Shown here: one piece after another, positions 9,724 to 17,603 of the stretch | Layout: each line of letters begins with the position of its first letter | Numbering within the stretch: the stretch's first letter is position 1 | Assembly (NCBI RefSeq): GCF_000426225.1 | Contig: NZ_AUEY01000012.1 | Span: forward strand, 1-64,000 | From: Desulforegula conservatrix Mb1Pa | GTDB lineage: Bacteria > Desulfobacterota > Desulfobacteria > Desulfobacterales > Desulforegulaceae | DNA length: 64,000 nt | Reading direction: 5' to 3' | The notes under the pieces: model-generated | The model's database searches: none | What the model saw: only the letters and a program-made list of their open reading frames with translations | What the model was told of the DNA's origin: nothing | Program-made: the position numbers and the translations under genes

Positions 9724-9749
9724 ATGCAGAAGCTTGATTTAAGAATTTG

Positions 9750-9858
9750 GATTTATGATTGATGTAACCAGACCAATATTTCAAAAATCATCGATCAAAA
9801 ATCGAAATTTATGGGCCTCAGGTCGGTCGCTTTTTGAAATAAGCTACGCAAAAACTTT
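9750..9858 (-). repeat. dispersed element family B, inverted copy
   Basis: Read on the minus strand, this segment (starting AAAGTTTTTGCGTAGC and ending GGTTACATCA) matches 25953-26044 over about 100 bases. It fills most of the gap between two convergent genes. Confidence 0.6.
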
Positions 9859-9893
9859 CAGGTAATCAGACAGTGCATACTCAATTTAAACCA

Positions 9894-10829
9894 TCAGAAA
9901 TCATGAAAAATTGACGCTCCAGCTCCAAAATCAGGGCTGCCGTCGGAAAATCCCTTAAGAATATAAGCTTCGAGAATGATCTCAGGCATAAGGCTCACCC
10001 TGGTTTTTATTCTGCCTTCAAGCGGTGTATCAGAATCTTCTGATGATTCTGTGGCTCCGTAAATGGATAATGCACCGTAGAACGATTCTTCGATTTGATA
10101 GCCAATCTCGGCTTCATGGGTAAAATGATCTTCCATATCGTAATAATCCGATGATCCGCAGACAATATATCGTTCCTGGGCAAAAAGCTGCCATTTTCCA
10201 AGCCATTTGCTGAATGAAATTCCTGGCCCCCAGTCAAAGCTTCCTGTTCCAAGACCTTCGTCGCTATCAGCTGTGGGCAGTTTCATGAATGCTTCCAGTC
10301 TGATCCTGGGGGTGATTTTTCCTTCTTCCAGCATAGCATAACCCGCTGAAATGGTGATATCCCCTAATCCGCTGACTGCTTCATCATTGTCATTCTGTTC
10401 CTGATTCCCCGGGTTCCCGTCTGAACTGTTTCCAGATGCGTCGGAATTCATGGCTCCCTGCTTTGATTTCGCACTGGCCATTGCATTAGTCATTAAGCCA
10501 TTTTTATATTGATATCGTCCCCCTGATACGCTGTAAAAATTGCTGGCATTGTTCTGATATACAAAAGGCATGGTTAATTCAACATCGAGTCTGTCATTTG
10601 GAAAAACGTTAATAATCAGAGGTATATTGATGAAATCAGTGGTCGTATTTGTTCCAAAATCTCCTGTAGCGTAATCAAATCCAATTCCAGCGGACATGAA
10701 CGGCTTGTCCTGATTTTTTAGATCCGGTACTTTTAGATCAAGGGCAGACGCCGCTTGGCAATTTATAGACCCAATAAGAAAAAAGCCGCATGTTATGATC
10801 ATAATAAGCTGAAAATATTTATTTTTCAT
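9894..10829 (-). CDS. outer-membrane beta-barrel protein, MetA/phenol-degradation-type transporter family
   Basis: The product is 311 residues with a signal peptide (to about residue 27, ending CQAASA). The rest is made of alternating amphipathic strands such as SGLGDITISAGYAML, PRIRLEAFMKLPTAD and GTGSFDWGPGISFSK, and it ends in Phe, as expected of a beta-barrel. This pattern fits the Phenol_MetA_deg family (PF13557) of putative outer-membrane channels. A low-complexity Asn/Asp/Gly/Ser insert at about 120-150 probably forms a surface loop. It is the last gene of a three-gene operon (11734 to 9894) with a predicted sigma54 promoter. The transported substrate is unknown. The ribosome site is weak. 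Confidence 0.75.
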   Translation of the reverse strand: MKNKYFQLIMIITCGFFLIGSINCQAASALDLKVPDLKNQDKPFMSAGIGFDYATGDFGTNTTTDFINIPLIINVFPNDRLDVELTMPFVYQNNASNFYSVSGGRYQYKNGLMTNAMASAKSKQGAMNSDASGNSSDGNPGNQEQNDNDEAVSGLGDITISAGYAMLEEGKITPRIRLEAFMKLPTADSDEGLGTGSFDWGPGISFSKWLGKWQLFAQERYIVCGSSDYYDMEDHFTHEAEIGYQIEESFYGALSIYGATESSEDSDTPLEGRIKTRVSLMPEIILEAYILKGFSDGSPDFGAGASIFHDF

Positions 10830-10874
10830 AATTTTGATTACGCTTTTTTAGATATATGGCCATGTTGTCATGAG

Positions 10875-11405
10875 TTAATGGTTTCGGCCTCCCCTGTATC
10901 TTCTCATGGGAGCTGTCCTGTGGGGAGTGTTTCCTGCTCCGCCACCGCCTGACCAGGCAGGTTTTCCGTTATAGTTTCTTATGACTACAGGGCTGTCTGA
11001 GGAAGGAACAGTAAGGCTTTGCACAAATATATATATTTTGCCGTTCTTGCCCTGGGCCTTTGAACCGCGGACAGTCAGTTCGTCGTCTTTTTTGACTTTA
11101 ATGCCCTTTTCCTGCCAGAAATCCTTTGGCCCAAGAACCAGAGTCACGGATTCTTCCGAAGTCTTGATAACTATCTGGGCAGGGTCATAAGGGTTTGAAG
11201 ACTCATCGGTTTTTATTTCCGAAACCTTGCCTTTTAATGTCACTACTGTGTTGATGTCATAGCCGGATTCATTGCCCGATTCATTATCAAAGCCGCTTTT
11301 ACTCCAGTCATTGTCATCTCCGAAAAACCATCCTGCGGATGCCGGGCATGGAATGGCAATCATTGAAAAGACAATAAAAAGGCATAAAAAGCGGCCAGAA
11401 AACAT
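10875..11405 (-). CDS. exported OB-fold-like protein
   Basis: The product is 176 residues, with AGGAG before the ATG at 11405. The signal peptide ends near residue 24 (CPASA). Residues about 50-130 (TVVTLKGKVSEI, QIVIKTSEESVTLVLGP, DDELTVRGSKAQGKNGKIYIFVQSL) have the alternating strand pattern of a small periplasmic OB-like barrel. The C-terminus is Gly- and Arg-rich (MRRYRGGRNH). An Asp/Glu/Ser-rich linker follows the signal. It is the middle gene of the sigma54-type operon, 11 bases after the preceding gene. A metal- or ligand-binding role is possible but is not shown by the sequence. Confidence 0.65.
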   Translation of the reverse strand: MFSGRFLCLFIVFSMIAIPCPASAGWFFGDDNDWSKSGFDNESGNESGYDINTVVTLKGKVSEIKTDESSNPYDPAQIVIKTSEESVTLVLGPKDFWQEKGIKVKKDDELTVRGSKAQGKNGKIYIFVQSLTVPSSDSPVVIRNYNGKPAWSGGGGAGNTPHRTAPMRRYRGGRNH

Positions 11406-11416
11406 AAAGACTCCTT

Positions 11417-11734
11417 TTATTTTTTCGCGGCAGGGCTCCCAAAGCCTGTGCCGTCAAGAGGGCGTGTTGCGTTTCCAGTACCGTCTCCAGGCCCTAAGGT
11501 TCTTCCCTGGCCTTGTGTAGAGGTTCTGCTTGTCCCATTCTGTGTAAGGCATGAACCGTCCCTGAGACGATCCTGCTGCTGAATCGGTGTTGAAGAAGTC
11601 GGCGCTGTGACGCAGCTTCCGTCCCTCAGCCTCTGGCCTCCACCTTGTCCGGCGTTACGGGCAAAAACCTCACTGCCCGCAGAAATAATGAATGCCGCTG
11701 CAAGAATACCGGTTGCAATTGATTTTGCTTTCAT
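11417..11734 (-). CDS. small secreted protein with RLRDGSC repeats
   Basis: The ATG at 11734 is preferred over 11740 because GGAGG then lies 6 bases upstream. The product is 105 residues. The signal peptide ends near residue 25 (SEVFA). The mature part is Gly/Thr/Gln-rich with two copies of RLRDGSC (35-41 and 56-62) and two DGTG turns (GPGDGTG and RPLDGTG). It has only two cysteines, one per repeat, which could pair or bind a ligand. It is the first gene downstream of the sigma54 promoter and is therefore the likely main product of this system. I do not recognise a named family. Confidence 0.65.
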   Translation of the reverse strand: MKAKSIATGILAAAFIISAGSEVFARNAGQGGGQRLRDGSCVTAPTSSTPIQQQDRLRDGSCLTQNGTSRTSTQGQGRTLGPGDGTGNATRPLDGTGFGSPAAKK

Positions 11735-11803
11735 GACCATCCTCCATAAATTTTAGAAAAAATCTTGAATTTCTGATGCCATATTGCATCTGTGGAGATA
11801 TAG

Positions 11804-11819
11804 AGCATGAGCCGTGCCA
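11804..11819 (-). promoter_or_regulatory. sigma54 (-24/-12) promoter
   Basis: On the minus strand TGGCACGGCTCATGCT matches the sigma54 consensus (TGGCAC-N5-TTGC), with the essential GG and GC separated by exactly 10 bases. It lies 70 bases before the ATG at 11734. An NtrC-type activator gene ends about 200 bases away on the other side. Confidence 0.8.
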
Positions 11820-11893
11820 TGTTATTATTTATTTTTAACAGTCTGATATATTTATTTATTCTGTTTTATCAGGCCGTGCCGTATGTTTAGCTC

Positions 11894-11944
11894 TTGTGCA
11901 GATTATGCACAAATTGCGCTTTGTTTTGCACTTATGCTGCACAA
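11894..11944. promoter_or_regulatory. upstream activator sites of the sigma54 promoter
   Basis: A perfect dyad TTGTGCA-N5-TGCACAA (11894-11912) is followed by a degenerate one (TTTTGCA at 11924-11930 and TGCACAA at 11938-11944). They lie about 75-125 bases upstream of the -24/-12 element, the normal range for enhancer sites of NtrC-family activators. The adjacent activator (12018-13370) is the obvious candidate to bind here. Confidence 0.7.
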
Positions 11945-12017
11945 CGCAGAGTGTGCTCAGACCTTGAGTGTATCATTTGCCTGAATAAAAGCTGTGCGTG
12001 AAATAGCGCCGTGCACC

Positions 12018-13370
12018 TCATTTTTTCCGGCTGAGTCCGTAATCCTTTATCCTATATTGAAGGGTTCTTCTTGATATTCCAAGAAGATCGGCGGCCAAAG
12101 TCCTGTTGTTTCCGCTTTTTTTCAGAGCTTCGATTATGGCTCTTTTCTCAATTTCTTCAAGAGCAGGGCTTTCCCGCATTTCATCAGAGTCTTGAACAGG
12201 CCTTTCCCTGATATCCGGGAAATCCGATATCTTTAGAACACCTTTGCCAAGGATGACTGCCCTTTCGATCGCGTTTTGCAGTTCCCTGATATTACCTGGC
12301 CAGGAGTATTCCATTATAGCCTGCTCTGCCCCTGGTTCCAGCCCTGAAATCTTTTTGCCTATCTGACCGCTGAATTTTCTGATGAAATAATCCGCAAGCA
12401 CGGGAATGGCATCTTCTCGCTGTCTAAGAGGGGGCAGGGTGATGGGGAAAACATTTATTCTGTAATAAAGATCGTCCCTGAATCTTTTTTCCTGAACCTC
12501 TTCAAACAAGGATCTGTTTGTGGCTGCGACAACTCTTACATCAACCGAAATTTCCCTGTTTCCTCCAACTCTCTCGAATTTTCTTTCCTGAAGAACCCTT
12601 AGAAGCTTTGCCTGAAGAGAAAGCGGAAGTTCTCCTATTTCATCCAGAAAAAGGGTTCCGCCGTGCGCAAGCTCAAATTTGCCCCGTCTTGCCTGGATTG
12701 CTCCTGTAAAAGCACCTTTTTCATGCCCGAAAAGCTCGCTTTCAAGAAGATTGTCCGGGATTGCGGCGCAGTTTACGGGTATAAAGGCAGAAGAGTTTCT
12801 TTTGCTCATCATGTGAACCGTTTTTGCGGCAAGCTCCTTGCCTGTTCCGCTTTCCCCCTGGATCAGAACGGTTGCCTGGGCCTGGGCCACGTCAGATATC
12901 AGGCGTTTAACCTCTTTCATGGCTTTTCCTGCAAACATGATCTCGTCAGGAGGAAACCCTGAGCTCTCTTTTTCCTTCAGCCCTGCGTATTCCCTTTCGC
13001 GTTTTTTTTCTTCGAGGGCTTTTCTGACAACTGTTCTGAGTGATTCAGGGTCTTTTAGCGGTTTGGTTAGAAAATCAAAAACTCCGTCCCTTGTGCCTGA
13101 AACAGCTTCCTCAATGGTGCCAAAAGCGGTCAGAACAATAAACGCGGGGTGGGAAGGATCGCTGCGGACGATTCTGAAAAGGTCAAGACCGCTCATCCCA
13201 GGCATTTTAAGATCAGTCAGGACAAGGTCAAAACTCTCTTTTTCCAGAAGAATAAGGGCGTCTTCTGCATTTTCAGCTTCCCTTGTTTCGTATCCTTCGC
13301 TTTGCAGGATAGCTTTCAGAAGGCTTCTGAATGTATTGTCATCCTCTGTTATGAGAATTCTGGCGCTCAT
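12018..13370 (-). CDS. NtrC-family sigma54-dependent response regulator
   Basis: The product is 450 residues. The receiver domain (1-120) has probable phosphoacceptor Asp53 in LTDLKMPGMSG. The AAA+ domain (about 145-375) has Walker A GESGTGKE, the sigma54-contacting loop GAFTGA, and FLDEIGELP. The C-terminal Fis-type helix-turn-helix reads TLAADLLGISRRTLQYRI. The start ATG at 13370 lies 5 bases after the kinase stop codon, with AAAGGA upstream, so the two genes form one operon. The arrangement is like ZraSR/HydHG or AtoSC. Its probable target is the sigma54 promoter at 11804, which has palindromic upstream sites. Confidence 0.95.
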   Translation of the reverse strand: MSARILITEDDNTFRSLLKAILQSEGYETREAENAEDALILLEKESFDLVLTDLKMPGMSGLDLFRIVRSDPSHPAFIVLTAFGTIEEAVSGTRDGVFDFLTKPLKDPESLRTVVRKALEEKKREREYAGLKEKESSGFPPDEIMFAGKAMKEVKRLISDVAQAQATVLIQGESGTGKELAAKTVHMMSKRNSSAFIPVNCAAIPDNLLESELFGHEKGAFTGAIQARRGKFELAHGGTLFLDEIGELPLSLQAKLLRVLQERKFERVGGNREISVDVRVVAATNRSLFEEVQEKRFRDDLYYRINVFPITLPPLRQREDAIPVLADYFIRKFSGQIGKKISGLEPGAEQAIMEYSWPGNIRELQNAIERAVILGKGVLKISDFPDIRERPVQDSDEMRESPALEEIEKRAIIEALKKSGNNRTLAADLLGISRRTLQYRIKDYGLSRKK

Positions 13371-13375
13371 TTATT

Positions 13376-14623
13376 TTAATCCTTTCTGCCTGCTGACGGA
13401 ATAATAAGCCTGAACAAGGCGCCTTTTTCCTGATTATCCGAAGCTGTGAGCCATCCGCCCATCTCTTCTGCGTATTTTCTGCTTATGGCAAGTCCGAAGC
13501 CGCTTCCCCTCGCTTTTGTCGTATAAAAAGGCTCAAATATTTGCCCAATATCGTTTGGATTAATGCCTCTGCCTGTGTCTGAAATTTCAATATTCACAAG
13601 CCTGCCTGCTTTTTTTGCGGAAATATTTATCAGGCCTCCGTCGGGCATTGCCTGAATAGCATTTCTGATAAGGTTCAGCAGAATCTGTAAAAGTCTGTCT
13701 TCATCGCCCATTACAACAATTTCAGGCTCCAGATCCTTTTTTATACTGATTTTTTTTGTTAATGAGCCTTCCGCGAGATTCAGGGCCTGGTTTATGATAT
13801 TCGTTGCCTTGACAGGCAAAGACTCAGGTCTTTCTTTTTTTGCGTAGGCAAGAAGATCATTTACCAGGTTTTCGAGCCTCAGCGTTTCAGTGACTATGAG
13901 GGCGGCGTATTCTTTTTTGTTTTCATCCGCAAGGCCTTCTCCAAGCAGCTGGGCATAGCCTTTTATTCCGGCAAGGGGATTTCTGACCTCATGAGCCAGA
14001 ACCGCACCCATTGTTCCAAGCCTTGCCAGATTTTCCTGTTTATACATTTCTTTTCTCTGGTTTTCCGCATTTATGGCAAGCCTGTATATAAAAATCCCCA
14101 TGATCCAGGCTGCGGCCATTAGTGAAAAAATAGCCATCATGCCCATTTGCGCTCTTTTTACAATGGCGTCGGCTCTGTAAGCATGCAGAACCAGTCTCAG
14201 CATCAGGGTTCTGTCAGGAAAATGCAGGGGGTAAGCGAATTCAAAGGCATCCTCGCCTGTTCCAAGAACCAGCCTGGCTTCGGAGTAGCCGTTTGCGTAT
14301 GAATCAGGATTGAAATCAAAATCTTCTGCAATGGAGCCCTCAAGCTCATGGTTTGAATGAAAAATCTGGACTCCTGTGCTGTTTATCACTGAAAAAAAAG
14401 CAATGTCTGAACTGCGTAATTCATGAAGAATATCAAGGGATGCATCTTTGCGGGCAAGGGATTCTATGGAAGATGAGAGGGCAAGGGCCATTCCCCGCAG
14501 ATTTCCTTCAGCCACGGGTACGGCAAAAAGATAGTTTCTGACCGCAAAATACCCGAGCATGAATGATATCACCAGCCCTGAAATCCACAGCAGATGTTTG
14601 ATTATTCTGTAATGAAGGATCAT
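13376..14623 (-). CDS. membrane sensor histidine kinase (ZraS/HydH type)
   Basis: The product is 415 residues. Transmembrane segments at about 9-30 and 158-180 enclose a periplasmic sensor domain of roughly 125 residues. There is no clear HAMP or PAS domain after TM2, only a short linker. HisKA follows with His211 in AVLAHEVRNPLAG, then HATPase_c with SDTGRGINPND and GSGFGLAIS. It phosphorylates, by inference, the regulator encoded 5 bases downstream. The periplasmic sensor together with exported target-gene products suggests that this system watches and responds to envelope conditions or a periplasmic ligand. The signal is not identifiable. Confidence 0.93.
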   Translation of the reverse strand: MILHYRIIKHLLWISGLVISFMLGYFAVRNYLFAVPVAEGNLRGMALALSSSIESLARKDASLDILHELRSSDIAFFSVINSTGVQIFHSNHELEGSIAEDFDFNPDSYANGYSEARLVLGTGEDAFEFAYPLHFPDRTLMLRLVLHAYRADAIVKRAQMGMMAIFSLMAAAWIMGIFIYRLAINAENQRKEMYKQENLARLGTMGAVLAHEVRNPLAGIKGYAQLLGEGLADENKKEYAALIVTETLRLENLVNDLLAYAKKERPESLPVKATNIINQALNLAEGSLTKKISIKKDLEPEIVVMGDEDRLLQILLNLIRNAIQAMPDGGLINISAKKAGRLVNIEISDTGRGINPNDIGQIFEPFYTTKARGSGFGLAISRKYAEEMGGWLTASDNQEKGALFRLIIPSAGRKD

Positions 14624-14654
14624 CGGTCAGTCTTTGGAAGATTTATGCAAAAAA
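14624..14654. other. start of a 500-bp gene-free region (14624-15123)
   Basis: The region between the kinase gene and the MarR gene contains the family E element (14655-14884). Then follows AT-rich DNA with the MarR promoter and operator at 15070-15109. Nothing else was seen. Confidence 0.5.
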
Positions 14655-14884
14655 ATAGTATCTATTCACCAAATATGAAATTCAACCTTTTAAAAGGACG
14701 CTTTTTTGAAAAAAAGCTTGGCAAAAAACTTCAGGTTTTGGATTTGTTGTCTGAATCCGTTGTGCATAACTTTCTTAAAAATATCATAAAAAAGTTTTTG
14801 GGAAAGGTTTGGAAAACACTTTTTACAAAAAGGGTTTTCCAAGAATAAAGCTATCCTTATTAAAAAGCTAACTGAATGGTTACA
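14655..14884 (+). mobile_element. dispersed element family E, copy 1 (MITE-like, about 230 bp)
   Basis: It shares close similarity with 47023-47240 in the same orientation, including CCTTTTAAAAGG, AAAAAAAGCTTGGCAAAAAA, CAGGTTTTGGAT and GGTTTTCCAAGAATAAAGC. The two ends (CTATTCACCAAATATG and, on the other strand, GTAACCATTCAGTTAG) are weakly inverted-repeat related. No protein is encoded. Confidence 0.6.
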
Positions 14885-15069
14885 AAAAATATTAATGAAA
14901 AATCAATACACCAATTTTTTTCATTGCAAAACAGAATAAAGTGTTCCTGCGTCTTGCTGGGAGGTCTCTTTTTATTGTATTGGTTAAGACTATCGGTAAT
15001 TTTGAGCATTTTAATTATTCGAGCAGTCGTTGCTATAATGGTCTATGATAATTAGTATGCAATATATTC

Positions 15070-15109
15070 TTGACGCCCATTTTATAACAATGTATTTAGT
15101 ATGCTAAAT
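15070..15109 (+). promoter_or_regulatory. marR promoter with overlapping palindromic operator
   Basis: TTGACG (15070-15075), a 17-base spacer and TATTTA (15093-15098) form a sigma70-type promoter. The palindrome ATTTAG-TATG-CTAAAT (15094-15109) overlaps the -10 box. The same 16-bp sequence is repeated exactly at 19151-19166 in the same register. The MarR gene starts at 15124, so autoregulation is likely. Confidence 0.8.
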
Positions 15110-15123
15110 AAATTGGAGAAGTA

Positions 15124-15531
15124 ATGGATTATAATGAATGCATAGCCTTTCTATTGGCAAAGGCTAACCAGAAATCCCAGAGCTATATGAAAAAAAAGCT
15201 CCAGCCTTATGGGCTTACAACTGTACAGCATCTTATTCTTGAAGTTGTAATGGCGCATGAGGGGCTTACAACCGGTGAAATAGGCAAGCTTTTAATATCT
15301 GACAATGCGACAGTATCTGGTGTTCTGGACAGAATGGCTGAGTCTGGGTGGATAAAAAAAGAAACCGATCCTGAAGACAAAAGAATTTCAAGGATTTATC
15401 TTGGCCCAAAAGTAAATGAACTAAAACCGCTTCTTTTTAGCGAAAGGGAATCTGTAAACGAGGATCTTCTGAAGAGTTTCTCGACAGAGGAAAAAGTTCT
15501 TTTCAAGAGGCTGCTCAAGGATTTTCTTTAA
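15124..15531 (+). CDS. MarR-family transcriptional regulator
   Basis: The product is 135 residues, with GGAGA before the ATG at 15124. It has the MarR winged-helix layout: an N-terminal dimerisation helix, then LTTGEIGKLLISDNATVSGVLDRM as recognition region, and the beta-wing WIKKETDPEDKR with the conserved Asp-x-Arg. The palindrome shared by its own promoter and by two promoters of the adjacent acyl-CoA oxidation genes suggests that it represses all three and is relieved by an acyl-CoA, acid or related ligand. The ligand is inferred from context only. It has its own terminator at 15626. Confidence 0.92.
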   Translation: MDYNECIAFLLAKANQKSQSYMKKKLQPYGLTTVQHLILEVVMAHEGLTTGEIGKLLISDNATVSGVLDRMAESGWIKKETDPEDKRISRIYLGPKVNELKPLLFSERESVNEDLLKSFSTEEKVLFKRLLKDFL

Positions 15532-15534
15532 AGG

Positions 15535-15592
15535 CTTCGGCTTGAGCCGGTTTATTCAGAATTTTTGCCTTCGCCGGAATGACAGAAATAGG
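15535..15592 (+). repeat. fragment of dispersed element family A
   Basis: The stretch around TTCGCCGGAATGACAGAAATAGG (two adjoining words) corresponds to the right half of the family A palindromic element found in many gaps of this window. Confidence 0.4.
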
Positions 15593-15625
15593 CATTCTGT
15601 GACATTGGAATCATTAAGACTGATA

Positions 15626-15668
15626 AAGCCTGACTGCTCCAATACTTAAGGAACAGACAGGCTTTTTT
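15626..15668 (+). terminator. terminator of the MarR gene
   Basis: AAGCCTGACTG (15626-15636) pairs with CAGACAGGCTT (15654-15664) with one mismatch, followed by a run of T on the plus strand. It lies between the convergent marR and etfA genes. Confidence 0.8.
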
Positions 15669-15690
15669 GTTCAAGCGTGGTTTTTAGATA

Positions 15691-16719
15691 TCAGTTGACT
15701 GCCTTGGCGCTCCTGATCTGTTCGATCAGTGCAGGGACAATCTTTGAAGCGTCGCCAACAATTCCGTAATGGGCAAAATTGAATATTTCCGCATTTGCGT
15801 CCTTGTTTATGGCAACGATGGTCTTTGCTCCTGACATGCCTGTTGTGTGCTGCACGGTTCCTGAAATACCACAGGCTATATAAAGCTCAGGCCTTACGGT
15901 CTTGCCTGTCTGGCCGATCTGGCAGTCATGGGTGATAAGGCATGCCTCGACAACAGGACGGGTTCCGCCGATATGGGCATCAAGCTCTTTTGCAAGCTCT
16001 TCGAGCTTTGCAAATGTATGGGTATCACCTGCTCCCATACCAACAGCAACAATTCTTTCGGCTTCCTGAATATTGATGCCTGAATGTTCACGTTTTCTGG
16101 ATGAAAGAACCTTCACAGGATCTTTTGCGTCATCGACAGAAACCTTTAGATCTATGACTTCACCCTTGCGGGCCATATCCTTCTGCGGAACTTCCATAAC
16201 GCCTGGACGGACAGTCGACATCTGCGGTCTGTGATCAGGGCATAGAATGGTAGCCATGACGTTTCCGCCAAAAGCAGGGCGCGTTGAAACCAGGATCTTT
16301 TTTTCCTCGTCAATGTCAAGCAGAGTACAGTCTGCGGTGCAGCCTGTATGAAGCCTGTAGGAAATTCTCGGAGCAAGATCCCTTCCAACCGGAGAAGCTC
16401 CAACAAGAAGGATATCAGGTTTTCTTTCCAGTGCTTCCTTGCATATGATGTCTGTGTAGTGTCCGGTTCTGTAATTTGCGAGTGCCGGATCATCTGCAAG
16501 TAGAACCTTGTCCGCACCATAATGAACAAGCTCTTCGGCCAGTTTTTTTACATTGTGTCCAAGAAGAAATGCAACCAGTTCAGTCCCGAGCTTGTCTGCA
16601 AGTTTGCGGCCTTCTCCAAGCATTTCCAGGGAAAGGGTTGTACGGGTGAGGTCGCCGTCAAGCTGCTCTATAAAAACCCATACGCCTTTGTAATCACTAA
16701 AATCTTTAGTATCAGTCAT
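15691..16719 (-). CDS. etfA: electron transfer flavoprotein alpha subunit
   Basis: The product is 342 residues. An N-terminal ETF domain (VWVFIEQLDGDLTR) is followed by the C-terminal FAD-binding domain with the family signature around GQTGKTVRPELYIACGISG, SGAKTIVAIN and IFNFAHYGIVGD. With EtfB it accepts electrons from the acyl-CoA dehydrogenase encoded upstream and passes them to a membrane quinone reductase or another acceptor. It is the last gene of the acd-etfB-etfA unit, 28 bases after etfB, and converges on marR. No fused ferredoxin-type iron-sulfur domain is present at the N-terminus. Confidence 0.97.
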   Translation of the reverse strand: MTDTKDFSDYKGVWVFIEQLDGDLTRTTLSLEMLGEGRKLADKLGTELVAFLLGHNVKKLAEELVHYGADKVLLADDPALANYRTGHYTDIICKEALERKPDILLVGASPVGRDLAPRISYRLHTGCTADCTLLDIDEEKKILVSTRPAFGGNVMATILCPDHRPQMSTVRPGVMEVPQKDMARKGEVIDLKVSVDDAKDPVKVLSSRKREHSGINIQEAERIVAVGMGAGDTHTFAKLEELAKELDAHIGGTRPVVEACLITHDCQIGQTGKTVRPELYIACGISGTVQHTTGMSGAKTIVAINKDANAEIFNFAHYGIVGDASKIVPALIEQIRSAKAVN

Positions 16720-16747
16720 GATAGACTCACCTTAGCTTTATTAAAAA

Positions 16748-17530
16748 TTAGACAAGATTATGTTCTTTAAGTTTTTCCACAAGCTTTCTTGAAGCTTCTA
16801 CAGGATCACCCTCAAGAATTTCCACTTTTCCTTTGATGCGCTTTGGAGTGAAAACCTTTCTGAGTCTTGTCGGAGATCCCTTGAGACCGAAATTGGCAGG
16901 TTCGCCGTCAAGGGCTTCAAATCCCCACATTTCGATTTCCTTCTCATAGGCTTCCATTATCTTGTCCATAGGAGCAACGCGGGGCTCATTAAGCTCTTTT
17001 TCTGCTGTGATGAGACATGGCAGAGGGGCTTCAAGCTCTCTCACAACTGCGCCCATGTTCTGAAGAACATTGACCTTGCCGTTTTCGCATTTGATTTCAA
17101 GTGCGTATGAGCAAAGCGGAAGATTGAGGAAGTCGGCTATTTCAGGGCCAACCTGGGCGGTGTTTCCGTCCATTGCTTCAACGCCTGTGATTACCATATC
17201 GAATTTGCCGATTTTCTTTATGGCAAGTCCGAGTGTATATGCGGTTGCCCAGCAGTCAGCTCCTCCGAATTTGCGGTCTGTCAGAAGAATTGCTTTGTCG
17301 CATCCCATGCCAAGGGCTTCTCTCAATGATTCCTCAACCTGGGGAGGTCCCATTGATATTACAGTTACTTCTCCGCCGTGGATGTCCTTGAGCGAAAGGG
17401 CTGCTTCGATTGCGTGTCTGTCATTTGGATTGATGATGCTGGGAAGTCCTGTCCGGATCAATGAACCGTTTTCGTCCCACTTGACTTCCGTGACGTCCGG
17501 CACCTGTTTGATGCAAACAATGATATTCAT
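16748..17530 (-). CDS. etfB: electron transfer flavoprotein beta subunit
   Basis: The product is 260 residues, starting MNIIVCIKQVPD, the usual EtfB opening. Nucleotide-binding (AMP or FAD) segments include NPNDRHAIEAAL, GAMD-like VEAMDGNTAQVGPEIA and the C-terminal PRVAPMDKIMEA. It pairs with EtfA downstream. Its start lies just after a hairpin terminator that separates it from the acyl-CoA dehydrogenase gene, so it depends on read-through from the upstream promoter or on an unseen internal promoter. Whether this ETF is bifurcating cannot be decided by eye. Confidence 0.96.
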   Translation of the reverse strand: MNIIVCIKQVPDVTEVKWDENGSLIRTGLPSIINPNDRHAIEAALSLKDIHGGEVTVISMGPPQVEESLREALGMGCDKAILLTDRKFGGADCWATAYTLGLAIKKIGKFDMVITGVEAMDGNTAQVGPEIADFLNLPLCSYALEIKCENGKVNVLQNMGAVVRELEAPLPCLITAEKELNEPRVAPMDKIMEAYEKEIEMWGFEALDGEPANFGLKGSPTRLRKVFTPKRIKGKVEILEGDPVEASRKLVEKLKEHNLV

Positions 17531-17557
17531 GATGCTTCCTTAAACTGGCTTCAGTAT

Positions 17558-17588
17558 AAAAAAAGCCGGCATTACGAATAATGCCGGC
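17558..17588 (-). terminator. intra-operon terminator between the acyl-CoA dehydrogenase gene and etfB
   Basis: GCCGGCATTA-TTCG-TAATGCCGGC is a perfect 10-bp stem, followed on the minus strand by seven T. It sits 15 bases after the dehydrogenase stop codon and 34 bases before the etfB start. It is likely to give partial termination that makes more dehydrogenase than ETF transcript. Confidence 0.8.
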
Positions 17589-17603
17589 ATGGTTTAGTGG
17601 GAA

